A DNA stretch of 53,791 nt from Sphingomonas lacusdianchii (GCF_022664395.1 NZ_JAKRET010000022.1:1-53791); one strand, 5' to 3'; counted from the stretch's first letter, positions 7,591 through 16,042 are shown. The notes: generated by a model not told the origin, from the sequence alone. Numbers and translations are program-made.

Positions 7591-8649
7591 TCAGGCTGCT
7601 TCGCGCCGCTCGTGGTAGATGTCGGCCGCCCAGGACTCGACCCAGCCCGCGGTGATTTCGTCATGGTCGAGGTCGCCGCTCTCGATCAGGTCCCGGATCT
7701 GCTGGCGGGCAAGCGCGATCGCGGTTTCCCATGGGTCAGATGCTGTCGGCGACGATGGCACCGGTTCGTCGGCCTCGGCCAGGAAGCGTGCAGGCGAGGA
7801 CGTGCGGGCGCACTGTTGGCGATACCAGCGTTCCAGATGATCGGCGACGAGGTGATCCGTCTTGCGTACACCGCGCCGAAGTGCGTCCTGTCGGGCTGCG
7901 ATGCCGTACGCTTGCGAGTCAATCGAGGCGATCCAGCGCGCGAACGGAGCAAGGTATGGCAGGGCGTCGCCCTTGACGCCGAAGGCGTGGATCTTGGTGC
8001 CGATCGGCAGCTCGCGGCTCAGCCGCTCGACCACGGCGATCAGGCCTTCTGGGCCGTGTATCGGGCGTCTGCACATGCTTCCGACCCCGACGACGGTGCC
8101 GGGCAGCATAAGGCCTTCCAGCGCGTCGAGACAGCGGATGTAATCGGATGGGGTCCGCCCTTGCAGGACGGGCATAAAACGCTCGCGGATGCCGAGGTCG
8201 ACGGCGCGGGCGTGGCATTCCCGGTTGGTGGCGATCGTCCGCGAGATGCGGTCGCGCACCTCTTCCCGGTCGTGGGCGACCTGTACTTCGCAGCAGTAGT
8301 CGGCGCTGGCGATCCGTCTGAACGGAAAGGAGGCGGCGAGCGCCATGTAGTCGTCGATCGACCACGGCATGCCGTTGTAGGCAACGGTCATGGTATAGCC
8401 GGCGCTATCGAGGTCGATGCTGGCGAGGTCGGACGCGTTGGCGAGTGTGCTGGTCCGCCATCCCCTCCAGTCGCGCCAGCCATCGACCTTGCGCCAGCGC
8501 GAAAGGCAGTTTGCAGAGATCAGTACGGGCGCGCGCAGCGCGGCGGCGCGCTCGAGGAGCGCACCGCGGGCGAGATGCGGCAGACCGATGATGATCTCGA
8601 TCCCGGACGGATGCAGCGTCGTCATGACGGGACGAAAGGGCGCGGACAT
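7591..8649 (-). CDS. DpdA-like (TGT-paralog) DNA transglycosylase candidate
   Basis: A 352-aa protein whose start overlaps the DUF3768 stop (TGATG), so the two are coupled. The sequence resembles the DpdA/queuine tRNA-ribosyltransferase-like barrel. The recognised segments are a LPHLARGALLERAAALRAPV lead, LDSAGYTMTVAYNG (80-93, the place of the TGT DSGGF loop), ASADYCCE (114-121), VLQGRTPSDYIRCLD, VGVGSMCRR, and HAFGVKGDALP then ASIDSQAYG. Known DpdA enzymes swap guanine in DNA for a 7-deazaguanine. Its position beside a DNA methyltransferase and a Mom-like gene fits base hypermodification of plasmid DNA. No preQ0 synthesis genes (QueD, QueE, FolE) are visible here, so the base would come from the host or the true substrate differs. 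Confidence 0.65.
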   Translation of the reverse strand: MSAPFRPVMTTLHPSGIEIIIGLPHLARGALLERAAALRAPVLISANCLSRWRKVDGWRDWRGWRTSTLANASDLASIDLDSAGYTMTVAYNGMPWSIDDYMALAASFPFRRIASADYCCEVQVAHDREEVRDRISRTIATNRECHARAVDLGIRERFMPVLQGRTPSDYIRCLDALEGLMLPGTVVGVGSMCRRPIHGPEGLIAVVERLSRELPIGTKIHAFGVKGDALPYLAPFARWIASIDSQAYGIAARQDALRRGVRKTDHLVADHLERWYRQQCARTSSPARFLAEADEPVPSSPTASDPWETAIALARQQIRDLIESGDLDHDEITAGWVESWAADIYHERREAA

Positions 8650-9008
8650 CAGAGGTCCTCACGCAGCATGATTGTGAGGACGCGGCGGGTGACGCTGGCA
8701 TCGGCCGGATTCTCCGAGCCGTACTCAAGAGCCGTGTCGTAATAGTCGATCGCGAAATAGATGCGCACTTCGTCGATGGCGAAGTCGCCGCGGTTGCGCT
8801 CCGGGACGCCGTCGGGGAATTGGTACTGGCGGATCTCCTGAAGAAGGCGGGCTTGCGCGATTGCTTGGGAGGCCAGGCTGTCGTTGGACAGGCTCGCAAG
8901 GCACGTGCGCGTAACGACGATGCGGGCGGTGCGGTCGAAGCCCTGCCGGCAACGGTCGTTGAGCCGGGCGATAGCCTCGCTCCGGCTGGTCGTATCGTGA
9001 TCAATCAT
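8649..9008 (-). CDS. DUF3768 family protein
   Basis: A 119-aa protein. The upstream frame is open, but the start at 9008 has a GGGAG site and begins MIDHDTTSRSEAIARLNDRC. The pattern IARLND..R, then a FPDGVPERNRGDFAIDEVRI block, FAIDYYD, and ADASVTRRVLTIML at the end matches the DUF3768 family as I know it from alphaproteobacterial plasmids. Its function is not described. It is coupled through TGATG to the DpdA-like gene and follows the PP-loop gene by 38 nt, so it is an integral part of the modification block. Confidence 0.8.
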   Translation of the reverse strand: MIDHDTTSRSEAIARLNDRCRQGFDRTARIVVTRTCLASLSNDSLASQAIAQARLLQEIRQYQFPDGVPERNRGDFAIDEVRIYFAIDYYDTALEYGSENPADASVTRRVLTIMLREDL

Positions 9009-9046
9009 GGGAGTGCTCCCTTGAACCTGGAGGGGGTTGCCGGCGA

Positions 9047-9982
9047 TCAGGCAGCGAGGGCGGGTTGCTCGCGTCGGCCTCGGTCCGGAAAGGCAGCGTG
9101 GAAGCGGTCGAGCCAGCTGGCGAGCGTCGGGCGAGCGTCGAGCGGGATGGCACCGGCGACGTCCTGAAAGCGGATCAGCTCGGTCGGGGCATCCCGAGCG
9201 ATGCGGTCGACCTCGTCGGCGGGGAGGAGCCGCTCCTGACGAATGAACTGGGTCATCGATCCAGGTCGGGCGCGAGTGCTGCGGCGCCAGAGCCCTTCGA
9301 CGGTGTGGAGGCGCGGTGCTGCCCGGGCCTCGACCAGAACGATAAGGCGCAGGCACCATGCGGGGAGCTCGCGGATCTCGCTGGGCGCGTTGGCCACGCA
9401 CAACCAGCACGCGCTCTTTGGAGGGACGGGCAAACCCTCGGCCTCGATCCGGCGAATGCAGGCGTCGCGATCCCAGCCCCACTCACGCAACGGGTACTGG
9501 CACTCATAGCGCGGATCATCGATCGAGAGCGCATGGTTTGCCCGCTTGGTGTCGCGCGGCCCTGCGTCGTAGCCGATCAGGCGAGTGACGCGCTGCCCGC
9601 GTTCCCATGCGTCCAGCGCGGGACGCCATCGGGCGAGGTACGCGTCCTGTGGCGCCTTCTTGTACTTCAAGCTGCAGCTGGACCCTCCCAGCGACTTGCT
9701 GGGAAGGGTGGCATTGGTCAGGCACATCTCCAGGATCCCGTAATACGGGGGCCAGTGTTTGAACCGCTTCGGAGTGTAGGAGACCAGCTCGAAAGGAATG
9801 CCGCGATCGCGCATCCATGGCCGGATCACGTCGAGATAGGCGTAGGTCGCCGGCTTCTCGACGCCGGTATCGGCGCTCAGACAGAGGTCGGGCGCCTCGC
9901 CGCGGGCGTGTTTCTCGATGAGAAGCGCGGTGCTGTCGACACCGATGCCGTAGGCGAGGACGACGGGCGGGGCCGGGATCAT
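9047..9982 (-). CDS. PP-loop ATPase, PAPS-reductase-like
   Basis: A 311-aa protein that starts by ATGA overlap with the end of the GHKL gene. The N-terminus VVLAYGIGVDSTALLIEK is a PP-loop (S/Y-G-x-G-x-D-S) of the adenine nucleotide alpha-hydrolase fold. ADTGVEKPATYAYLD fits the PAPS-reductase-like branch. Cysteines at SSCSLKYK, YECQYPL and SACWLCVAN could bind metal or an iron-sulfur cluster, as in DndC- or TtcA-type enzymes. Such enzymes activate a substrate by adenylation for sulfur or nitrogen transfer. Given the neighbours, a role in making or installing a DNA base modification is plausible but unproven. A plain sulfur-assimilation role is unlikely in this setting. Confidence 0.78.
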   Translation of the reverse strand: MIPAPPVVLAYGIGVDSTALLIEKHARGEAPDLCLSADTGVEKPATYAYLDVIRPWMRDRGIPFELVSYTPKRFKHWPPYYGILEMCLTNATLPSKSLGGSSCSLKYKKAPQDAYLARWRPALDAWERGQRVTRLIGYDAGPRDTKRANHALSIDDPRYECQYPLREWGWDRDACIRRIEAEGLPVPPKSACWLCVANAPSEIRELPAWCLRLIVLVEARAAPRLHTVEGLWRRSTRARPGSMTQFIRQERLLPADEVDRIARDAPTELIRFQDVAGAIPLDARPTLASWLDRFHAAFPDRGRREQPALAA

Positions 9983-11655
9983 GCCGCGTCTGCCGGCGCG
10001 AGCGGTGCAATCGCGATCGCCAGGTTCTTGCGAGTCACCGTGATGGTGACGGTGCGGTCCTCCGGGACGAGGTAGTAGTGACCCGAGAGTAGGTCCCGCA
10101 GACGGTTGTCGAGCGCCGCGTCCCCGCCTTCGAGAAGGCCGATGATCCGTTCGGCCGCATCGCGTTGGAACCGCTCCTGCTGGGTGTCGTAGCTGTCGGC
10201 CGCGGAGTCCTCGTTGGCCGAGAAGACGGCGCTCTCGAACAGGTCCGCGACATCCATTGCGGAGAGGTCCGAGCCGCGGCGGACGAACACGCGTGTCTCA
10301 TCGACGGAGTTGCAGGAAAACTGGTCGGGACCGAAGGCCACGTCAGCGTCGCAGGCGACTTCGACAAAGGCGCCGGCGTGTGACAGCGTGGCGTGCAGGG
10401 TGATCGCATCGACCCATCCGTCGTCGGCGTCGGCGGGCGCTTCCACCCCTTCAGAGATCGTGAATTGGCGTTCGCCCTGAATGATGGCGAACTCGAGGGT
10501 CTCCACCCGGGCCAGCTTGTCGTACCAGCTATATCCCTTGAGGGCGTCATTCGCGTCGACCAGCGGTCCTCCGAAAGGATTGTGCTTGGTGATCGCACGC
10601 TCGGCCGGGATGGCTACCAGTGCCTCTTGGTCGGGCATCAGCACCATGGCCGGGTCGGTCGTTCGCACGCCGGTTTCGTAATTGCGGTACTGGTCTGCCG
10701 CGGGCGCAGCCCAGGTGAAGAGGTAAGGCTCGGCCTCGGAAAGCAGGACACCCAGATCACGGGCTTCGGTCCAGTTCTCGAACGACAGGCGATGCGTGCC
10801 TTTCGCTGCGATGGCGCGGTACAAGGTGCATTGCACCGCGGTTCTCAGGTCCGAAACGCCCTCATTCTCGACGACTTCCTTGCGAGCCGGAAGGACGAGC
10901 TGGATGTCGGGTGCGTTGACGATGTCGACCCGCGCGATCCAGTGGTCGCCGCGGTCGACCTCGGTCAGGTGAGGCAACCGGCAGGGGATCGTCACGCCGT
11001 GGAAGTTCAGCGCCGCGTCGCGGGAGGAATAATGCGAGGCCGGCACTCTACGGATGCCGATACGGGTGCCCTTCCAGGTTTCGACATGGACGGCGTCGGC
11101 GAGCCAATCGTGCTGCTCCTGGGGCTCGCCATTGAACGTCACCGGGACCGGGAAGTAGCGAGCCGCTGTTGCGACATCGCGCTCGATGGTAGTCAGCCAT
11201 TGCTCGGGCATTCTGACGGTCAGCGACGTCCCGTAGGGGATCGGGTCCGAGGAGATCGCGATTGGGCGGCTCGTCTCCCAGGCTGAAGCGGGAATATGAG
11301 CCATCCAGCCCTGACGATCGGGCCGCGAGTAGGAGCGGATAATGACATCGCGGCCAGCGAGGCTGAAGACGCCCATGCCGGCAGGATCCTCGGCCCGGCG
11401 TGTGTCGTCCGACCAACCGGAGCGGCCGAGCGTCACGATCGAGGCGGGATCGGCGATGCCGTGGCCGTCATCGACGACCTGGAGATAGGTGGCGTCGCTT
11501 GCGGTGATGACCGTGACGGCGACGATCGTGGCCCCTGCCCTGCGCGCGTTCTGGAAAAGCTCGCAGATCACGTCGTACGCGGTGTTGTTGAACAACCGAG
11601 TGACCTTGGTGATGGTCTCGGGCGCGACGGCCGTCGCGATCATGGCGGGGATCAT
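9979..11655 (-). CDS. GHKL (Hsp90-like) ATP-binding protein
   Basis: A 558-aa protein with CAGGAG upstream of the first ATG. The N-terminal 130 residues show the GHKL ATPase motifs: ELFQNARRAGAT (N box), VDDGHGI (G1) and GMGVFSLAGR (G2). The rest has no recognised domain and ends in a basic-neutral tail. GHKL proteins in plasmid and defence contexts act as ATP-driven switches. Here the gene is directly coupled (ATGA) to the PP-loop gene, which suggests a functional link. A purine-rich tract 46-60 nt upstream suggests it heads a unit. Confidence 0.82.
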   Translation of the reverse strand: MIPAMIATAVAPETITKVTRLFNNTAYDVICELFQNARRAGATIVAVTVITASDATYLQVVDDGHGIADPASIVTLGRSGWSDDTRRAEDPAGMGVFSLAGRDVIIRSYSRPDRQGWMAHIPASAWETSRPIAISSDPIPYGTSLTVRMPEQWLTTIERDVATAARYFPVPVTFNGEPQEQHDWLADAVHVETWKGTRIGIRRVPASHYSSRDAALNFHGVTIPCRLPHLTEVDRGDHWIARVDIVNAPDIQLVLPARKEVVENEGVSDLRTAVQCTLYRAIAAKGTHRLSFENWTEARDLGVLLSEAEPYLFTWAAPAADQYRNYETGVRTTDPAMVLMPDQEALVAIPAERAITKHNPFGGPLVDANDALKGYSWYDKLARVETLEFAIIQGERQFTISEGVEAPADADDGWVDAITLHATLSHAGAFVEVACDADVAFGPDQFSCNSVDETRVFVRRGSDLSAMDVADLFESAVFSANEDSAADSYDTQQERFQRDAAERIIGLLEGGDAALDNRLRDLLSGHYYLVPEDRTVTITVTRKNLAIAIAPLAPADAA

Positions 11656-11700
11656 GGCAAGCTCCTGAAGCTGGCGTGACTGTTCACGCCTGCTCGCCCG

Positions 11701-11715
11701 CTCCCCCTTCCCTTC
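11701..11715 (-). promoter_or_regulatory. Purine-rich leader tract
   Basis: The minus strand reads GAAGGGAAGGGGGAG, identical to the tract at 231-245, 46-60 nt before the GHKL gene start. Confidence 0.5.
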
Positions 11716-11735
11716 GGCCTCGGTGTGCTTCCGAC

Positions 11736-12527
11736 CTACAGCCCGTCATCGTCGCTGGCAGGGCCGGTCTCGGCGGAGCCGGTGATCACGAATTGTCCGT
11801 TCTCGCCGCTGTCCTTGGCGGCGTAACCGAGGGCGGTGAGCCCGGCGCGGAGGTGGCCATGGTAGGTGGCTGCTGCGGTGTCGCTGGCGAAAGGTGCCTT
11901 TTCAGGGCTCGTGCCTGCGCGAACGGGCAGGAGAGCCGAGACGGCGACGTGATCGATCAGGTAGCCGTGCCAGTCAGGATTGAGCGGCGTATCGACCCGC
12001 GCCTGCCAACGGCCATCGTCCTGCTGGCGCAGCAGCTTGATCGTAAGCACACCTCCCATCCCGCTCGAAATGTCGAAGCGCTGACCCGCTTGCGGCCGGA
12101 GAAAGCGTCGCCAGACCCGCAGCACGAGCGGATTGTCGCGCACGGCTCGTAGGAAACCAGCATAGTCCCAGGACAAGGGGTCGGGCTGGTCGTGGCGGGC
12201 GGCGCAGGCTGGGAACCCGGACGTCGTTGTCCGGGGCTGCAGATACTCTGCGGTGCAGACGGTCCAATCGCCGTAGAGCTTGCCCTCGTGCGGTAGGCAG
12301 TCGCCCTCGAGCTGGATGGAATGCTCGCCGAAGCCATTGTGGAAATGAACTGCCGCTTTTGGGAAGAACCTTTCCAGGACCTCGCGCGAGCCGCGGATCT
12401 TCACGTCGCTGCCGTAGGTGGTGTGGACGTAGCTGAGCGGCCCGATCTTCGGGCCTTCGGCGCCCCAGTCGGTCATGTCCTGATCGATGCTGGCGCGGCC
12501 GTGGAAGAGATAGAGATAGACGCTCAT
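11736..12527 (-). CDS. Conserved plasmid protein of unknown function
   Basis: A 263-aa protein starting MSVYLYLFHGRASIDQDMTD, with GGGAG upstream. The first 70 residues form a beta-rich block, including LSYVHTTYGSDVKIRGSREV. The rest mixes helices and strands without a recognisable motif, and the acidic tail ends ASDDDGL. No signal peptide is seen. Its leader carries one copy of the TTGCACCGCG element (12584-12593), which also occurs upstream of parA and of the ParB-like gene. Confidence 0.78.
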   Translation of the reverse strand: MSVYLYLFHGRASIDQDMTDWGAEGPKIGPLSYVHTTYGSDVKIRGSREVLERFFPKAAVHFHNGFGEHSIQLEGDCLPHEGKLYGDWTVCTAEYLQPRTTTSGFPACAARHDQPDPLSWDYAGFLRAVRDNPLVLRVWRRFLRPQAGQRFDISSGMGGVLTIKLLRQQDDGRWQARVDTPLNPDWHGYLIDHVAVSALLPVRAGTSPEKAPFASDTAAATYHGHLRAGLTALGYAAKDSGENGQFVITGSAETGPASDDDGL

Positions 12528-12596
12528 CGGAGCTCACTCCCGAGAGAAGCGGCGCTGTGGCCGCGAGGGATGGCGCAGTGCAGTTGCACCGCGACC

Positions 12597-13238
12597 TCAG
12601 GCCAGGTGGACTTCCTTGGTGATCGGAGCGGTGCTCTCGACGCGGGTGGCGCCGAGACTGTCGAAGGTCTCGACGTCGTTGCGCTCGGCGTAGCGGTCCT
12701 TGGCGACGAGCCCGTAGATCGGATCTCCGGAGTAGCGGGCAAAGCCGAGCGCATCGACGCTCTGGACCCGGCGAAACACAACACCGACCATGCCGGCGGG
12801 AACCCAATCGGCCCAGTCACCGGATGCGGAAACCGAAGCGTACTGACCGATGACAGCCTGATAGGCGGCGCGACGGCGTAGCGTGTTGTTCTCGGTCGCC
12901 GGCACTTCTTCGCCAGTGAAGGCGCCATAGCGTGCAGGGTGCCACGCTCGAACCGAACGGCGCGCGTTCTCGACCTGAAGGGCGATCCCGGCTGTGGGGA
13001 GACGCCGGAACTCGGTCGCGAAGCCGAGCAGGACGAGCGCCCAATCCACGTCCTCCTCGTAGTAGATATCGTCGCGGCGTAACGCCTCGGGCATCGCGGC
13101 TTGCCGTTCGTCGGAAAGGACGTACCCGCCATGATCGGGCGTGGTGACGTGCCAGATCCCGGGCAGGACCTGGTCGGTTGTCTGCGGAACACCCCATTTC
13201 GTGTCCTGCGGTGCTGGGACGGCGGTAAAGCGGGTCAT
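12597..13238 (-). CDS. DUF7007-like plasmid protein
   Basis: A 213-aa protein with GAGGAG eight bases before the ATG. Residues 27-70 (GIWHVTTPDHGGYVLSDERQ, then a YEEDVDWALVLLGF stretch) resemble the DUF7007 domain found in plasmid and antirestriction-associated proteins of alphaproteobacteria. No catalytic residues stand out. It is the first gene after a strand switch and has its own purine-rich leader tract. A helper role in anti-restriction or plasmid establishment is inference from location. Confidence 0.72.
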   Translation of the reverse strand: MTRFTAVPAPQDTKWGVPQTTDQVLPGIWHVTTPDHGGYVLSDERQAAMPEALRRDDIYYEEDVDWALVLLGFATEFRRLPTAGIALQVENARRSVRAWHPARYGAFTGEEVPATENNTLRRRAAYQAVIGQYASVSASGDWADWVPAGMVGVVFRRVQSVDALGFARYSGDPIYGLVAKDRYAERNDVETFDSLGATRVESTAPITKEVHLA

Positions 13239-13267
13239 CTGTCGGCTCCTCTATGGATCGACAGATC

Positions 13268-13283
13268 TCCTCCCCCTCCCCTC
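13268..13283 (-). promoter_or_regulatory. Purine-rich leader tract
   Basis: The minus strand reads GGAGGGGAGGGGGAGG, 30-45 nt before the DUF7007-like gene. Confidence 0.45.
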
Positions 13284-13325
13284 CAGCCTCGTTGCTGTTG
13301 GGCCGAGTGCGGGGCAGTAGGCCGC

Positions 13326-13514
13326 ATGGACGTGTGGCTCTATTCGGCGCCGGAGAAGCTTTGGGCGCTTACGAACGATAGCGAGGGTAGCAACTTGCCC
13401 GACGACCTGGGGCCGTGGGTGCCGGTGCGCCCCGTGGTTCTGCGTGAGGACGCGTCGGACGAGCAGCAGGCGATCGAGCTGATCGCCGAACACGGGTTTT
13501 GCTGCTTCGATTGA
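13326..13514 (+). CDS. Small hypothetical protein
   Basis: A 62-aa protein, MDVWLYSAPEKLWALTNDSE onward, ending EHGFCCFD. The frame is open further upstream, but the upstream part overlaps the DUF7007-like gene and has shadow-like composition. The MDVW start resembles a small conserved protein I recall from related plasmids. The ribosome site is weak (TAGG). It is one of few plus-strand genes in this block, convergent with the 436-aa gene. Function is unknown. Confidence 0.62.
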   Translation: MDVWLYSAPEKLWALTNDSEGSNLPDDLGPWVPVRPVVLREDASDEQQAIELIAEHGFCCFD

Positions 13515-13553
13515 TCGGACGCTTCTTGCGGTCCAGATCGTCGCCGCGCGCGA

Positions 13554-14864
13554 CTACTGACCAATGTGCAGCTGATCGAGTATCGCCGCTTCCAGACCAT
13601 CGGCCTCGAGATCCTCGCCGTGGATGGTCACCACCGGCGCGACGGTGCGTAGCTTTTCGACCTGCCGCAGCTTGACGCCGAGCGTGTCGGCGTCGTGTGC
13701 CGTTACGATTTCCAAGGCCGCTTCCATCACCTCGCCGGTCGTGAAGTCGCGAAGGTCGAGCAGCATGTCGGGGCGCATGTCGCCGATGCTGGTAGCGACG
13801 TCGAAGAGAAGGCGCTTGAAGCCGATCCCGATTCCGCGACGGCGCAGACGGTATTGGAGATCGAGCAGCCCGACGATGGTTTGCCGTTCGGCCGCGTTGT
13901 GGATCGCGACGAAGTTGGAGGGACGTGCGATTGGCTGAGCATAGGCGCGCAGTGCCGCATAGCCCTCGCGCGGATTGTGCTCGCCCACGACGGCGAGGAC
14001 GAGGTACGGGGCGCCGATCTGGCGCTGGTGGATGCCGATGTGCCGGATCCGGTTCTTAACCTCCAATTCGCGGCCTTCGGCGAGCGTGATGGTCGTTCCT
14101 GATATGTCGACGGCGTAGAGCAGGAGAAAGGCTTGTGGGGCATGGCCGGTCGGCCACTTCTTGGCCGCCTGTCGCAGCTTGGCGAACACGATCCCGCGTT
14201 CATAGGGATCGATGTGAGTGTAGAAGTGACGGGCGAGCGGGATGCCCGGGGCAATTTCGACGCGTTCGGCCGCGCGGCGCATCGCGGCGAACTCGCTTGC
14301 CATCGACGTCGTCCGCGGCTCTCCGGCCTCGAGTGGCTCCACGACATTGACGTGGGCCATCTCCATGAGAAGCCATAGCAGGCGGGCGAGGCGCGGAATG
14401 GCGACGCCGCGGGTGCGATCGTCAGGTTCAGCCTCGTCGGGCAGTTGCGCGAGCTTCTCCGGCGCGAGCCGGTGCGCGGAGAACATGCCGTCTGGCTCGT
14501 TGATCGTGCGCGGTGTCGCTGTTGCCTTCTCGCGGATGCGGGGAGGAGCCTGTTCGCGGTAGAACGGGCAGTCGAGTTCATGCTCGGGTCGCCGTTGCCG
14601 GACGCTGGTCAGTCGCCGGAGATAGTAGGTTTCGGCTTCGGAGAGGTAGGCCGGGGACAGGAGCGGCGGGGCTTCCGTCTCGCCCAGGCAGTCGCAGGCG
14701 ATCCATTGATGGTGGTCGCGTGCCTTCACAACCATGATCACCGATGCGCGGTGGTCGCTGTCCTCGCCCTCCCCCATGTACCAGCGGACGAGCGCTCGCC
14801 GCACGACGTCCGGCAGGGGCGTGCGTTGCTGGAGTCCACGAGTGTCGCGCGGGACCAACCACAT
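13554..14864 (-). CDS. Large plasmid protein of unknown function with N-terminal Cys cluster
   Basis: A 436-aa protein starting MWLVPRDTRGLQQRTPLPDV. Residues 50-105 contain a CDC pair and a later DCPFYRE cysteine, a possible zinc site. The middle is helical. The C-terminal part has IGFKRLLFDVATSIGDMRPD followed by EVMEAALEIV and a lysine in LGVKLRQVEKL, which could be a PD-(D/E)XK-type nuclease core, though this is a weak guess. A good sigma-70-like promoter lies only about 18 nt upstream, so the leader would be about 10 nt. It is divergent from the 173-aa gene. Confidence 0.75.
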   Translation of the reverse strand: MWLVPRDTRGLQQRTPLPDVVRRALVRWYMGEGEDSDHRASVIMVVKARDHHQWIACDCLGETEAPPLLSPAYLSEAETYYLRRLTSVRQRRPEHELDCPFYREQAPPRIREKATATPRTINEPDGMFSAHRLAPEKLAQLPDEAEPDDRTRGVAIPRLARLLWLLMEMAHVNVVEPLEAGEPRTTSMASEFAAMRRAAERVEIAPGIPLARHFYTHIDPYERGIVFAKLRQAAKKWPTGHAPQAFLLLYAVDISGTTITLAEGRELEVKNRIRHIGIHQRQIGAPYLVLAVVGEHNPREGYAALRAYAQPIARPSNFVAIHNAAERQTIVGLLDLQYRLRRRGIGIGFKRLLFDVATSIGDMRPDMLLDLRDFTTGEVMEAALEIVTAHDADTLGVKLRQVEKLRTVAPVVTIHGEDLEADGLEAAILDQLHIGQ

Positions 14865-14881
14865 GCGTGCGACTATACGAT

Positions 14882-14909
14882 ATTATACTTGCAAGGTCCA
14901 CGATGTTCA
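14882..14909 (-). promoter_or_regulatory. Predicted promoter for the 436-aa gene
   Basis: The minus strand has TATAAT (14887-14882) as a perfect -10 and TGAACA (14909-14904) as a 4/6 -35 match with a 16-nt spacer. The -10 is flanked by an AT-rich stretch that is rare in this GC-rich DNA. Transcription would start about 10 nt before the ATG at 14864. Confidence 0.5.
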
Positions 14910-14940
14910 CGGTACGTTCACCGCCAAGGAGAAGCGCGCC

Positions 14941-15462
14941 ATGAAGACCGATTGCATCGAAGCTTTCGACCTCGATCTGACGCTCAAGGACGCGTCGACC
15001 GATCCGATCATCCGTCCGACACGACGCATGATCGCGGTCGCGTGCATCGGTATGGGGCCGGAGGACGCCTACTACTCCGTGCGCGAGCTACGCGAGGCGA
15101 TCGAGTGGATCCACGAGGGTGAGCCCTCGGGCAAGCGCAAGCTGACGCAGATCCTCGGCAACCAGTGCGACGACTTTCAGCGGTGCATCTACTACGCGCT
15201 GGCGGGCAAGGGCATCGTTCTGATCCTCGACGACCTGCTGTGGCTGGAAGGCGTGCTGGAAGCGCGCGGCCGGTTCGCTGGCGAGCTGTTCCGCATGAAG
15301 CGACCGACCATGCCGCTGGTCTCGCCCTATGTGGCGGCCGAGCCTGACGGCCCTGTCGGGCGGTTCGACACCGGCTTCGAGATCGGGGCGTCCTGGTCGT
15401 TCGATCCGGGACCGGGCTATGATGCGGTCGATCACGTCGTCGATCCGAAGCTGTCGCGCTGA
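14941..15462 (+). CDS. Conserved hypothetical protein
   Basis: A 173-aa protein starting MKTDCIEAFDLDLTLKDAST, with AAGGAGA upstream that favours this start over the longer open frame. It has a mixed alpha/beta composition with a DDFQRCIYYALAGKGIVLIL segment near the middle. No motif or membrane segment is recognised. It is divergently transcribed from the 436-aa gene across a shared AT-rich promoter region and is followed by a hairpin terminator. Confidence 0.72.
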   Translation: MKTDCIEAFDLDLTLKDASTDPIIRPTRRMIAVACIGMGPEDAYYSVRELREAIEWIHEGEPSGKRKLTQILGNQCDDFQRCIYYALAGKGIVLILDDLLWLEGVLEARGRFAGELFRMKRPTMPLVSPYVAAEPDGPVGRFDTGFEIGASWSFDPGPGYDAVDHVVDPKLSR

Positions 15463-15475
15463 CGGCAAAAAGAAA

Positions 15476-15503
15476 GGCGGCCCTGGCCGGAGCCGGGGCC
15501 GCC
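15476..15503. terminator. Bidirectional hairpin terminator
   Basis: GGCGGCCC at 15476-15483 pairs with GGGCCGCC at 15496-15503, making an 8-bp GC stem between convergent genes. On the minus strand the stem is followed by TTTCTTTTTG, a good T-rich tail for the nuclease gene transcript. On the plus strand the tail (CGTCTTGTTT) is weaker. Confidence 0.7.
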
Positions 15504-15526
15504 CGTCTTGTTTCGGGGGTGGTGCT

Positions 15527-16042
15527 TCAACGTCGCTCGCATGCGAGCCGTTCCCCCCGTCGCCATTTCTCCGGGTCGATCCACTCTCCTGAATGAATCC
15601 CGCGGCCGTGGCTGCGTGCCTCCTCGAATGCCGCGACATAGCGGGTAGCGCGTTCGGGATCACTCTTCAGGTATTTGACAGCCGGCACCGCGAAGCCCTG
15701 CGCAATCAGCTGCTCGCCAACATCGGAGCCGTCGACACTGACGATTGCCACGGGGCGGCCGTAGCTGCTGCTGCCGACCAGCTGGATGGTTGCCTCGCCG
15801 CTTTTCAGCATTCTTGCCGTCGCGTCTTGGGCGAGCCTTCCGCACGGATAGCAGGAGCCTGCTTGCTCGCAGAGCTGCTTCTTTTCGACCGCATCGGCGC
15901 CGGAAAACCGGAAATCGATCGACACGGTGTCGCCGTCCAGTGCCCGCGCATCGCCCCGGATCGTGGGTTCGTTCCGACCGCTCTCCGGACTGGCGCCGCA
16001 AGCCGTCAGGGCGACCAGAAGCAGGAATAGGGCCGCTCTCAT
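15527..16042 (-). CDS. Staphylococcal-nuclease-like (thermonuclease) lipoprotein
   Basis: A 171-aa protein with a short signal peptide and lipobox (LLLVALTACG, cleavage before Cys15), so it should be a lipoprotein outside the cytoplasmic membrane. The mature part has SNase-fold features: RALDGDTVSIDFRFSGADAV near residues 33-52, SYGRPVAIVSVDG, GEQLIAQGFAV and a YVAAFEEAR..GRGIHSGEW ending. It should cut nucleic acid in the periplasm. It overlaps the upstream gene by ATGA, so it is translated with it. Its presence on a plasmid may relate to DNA uptake or defence; that is inference. Confidence 0.82.
   Translation of the reverse strand: MRAALFLLLVALTACGASPESGRNEPTIRGDARALDGDTVSIDFRFSGADAVEKKQLCEQAGSCYPCGRLAQDATARMLKSGEATIQLVGSSSYGRPVAIVSVDGSDVGEQLIAQGFAVPAVKYLKSDPERATRYVAAFEEARSHGRGIHSGEWIDPEKWRRGERLACERR

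Noticed and set aside
6760..8742. 660-aa plus-strand open frame
   Set aside because: It is antisense to the C5 methyltransferase and DpdA-like genes, which have clear motifs; the frame is a high-GC shadow.
10821..10840. TTGCACCGCG copy inside the GHKL gene as an operator
   Set aside because: It lies deep in coding sequence and may be coincidental in GC-rich DNA; kept only as part of the motif list.
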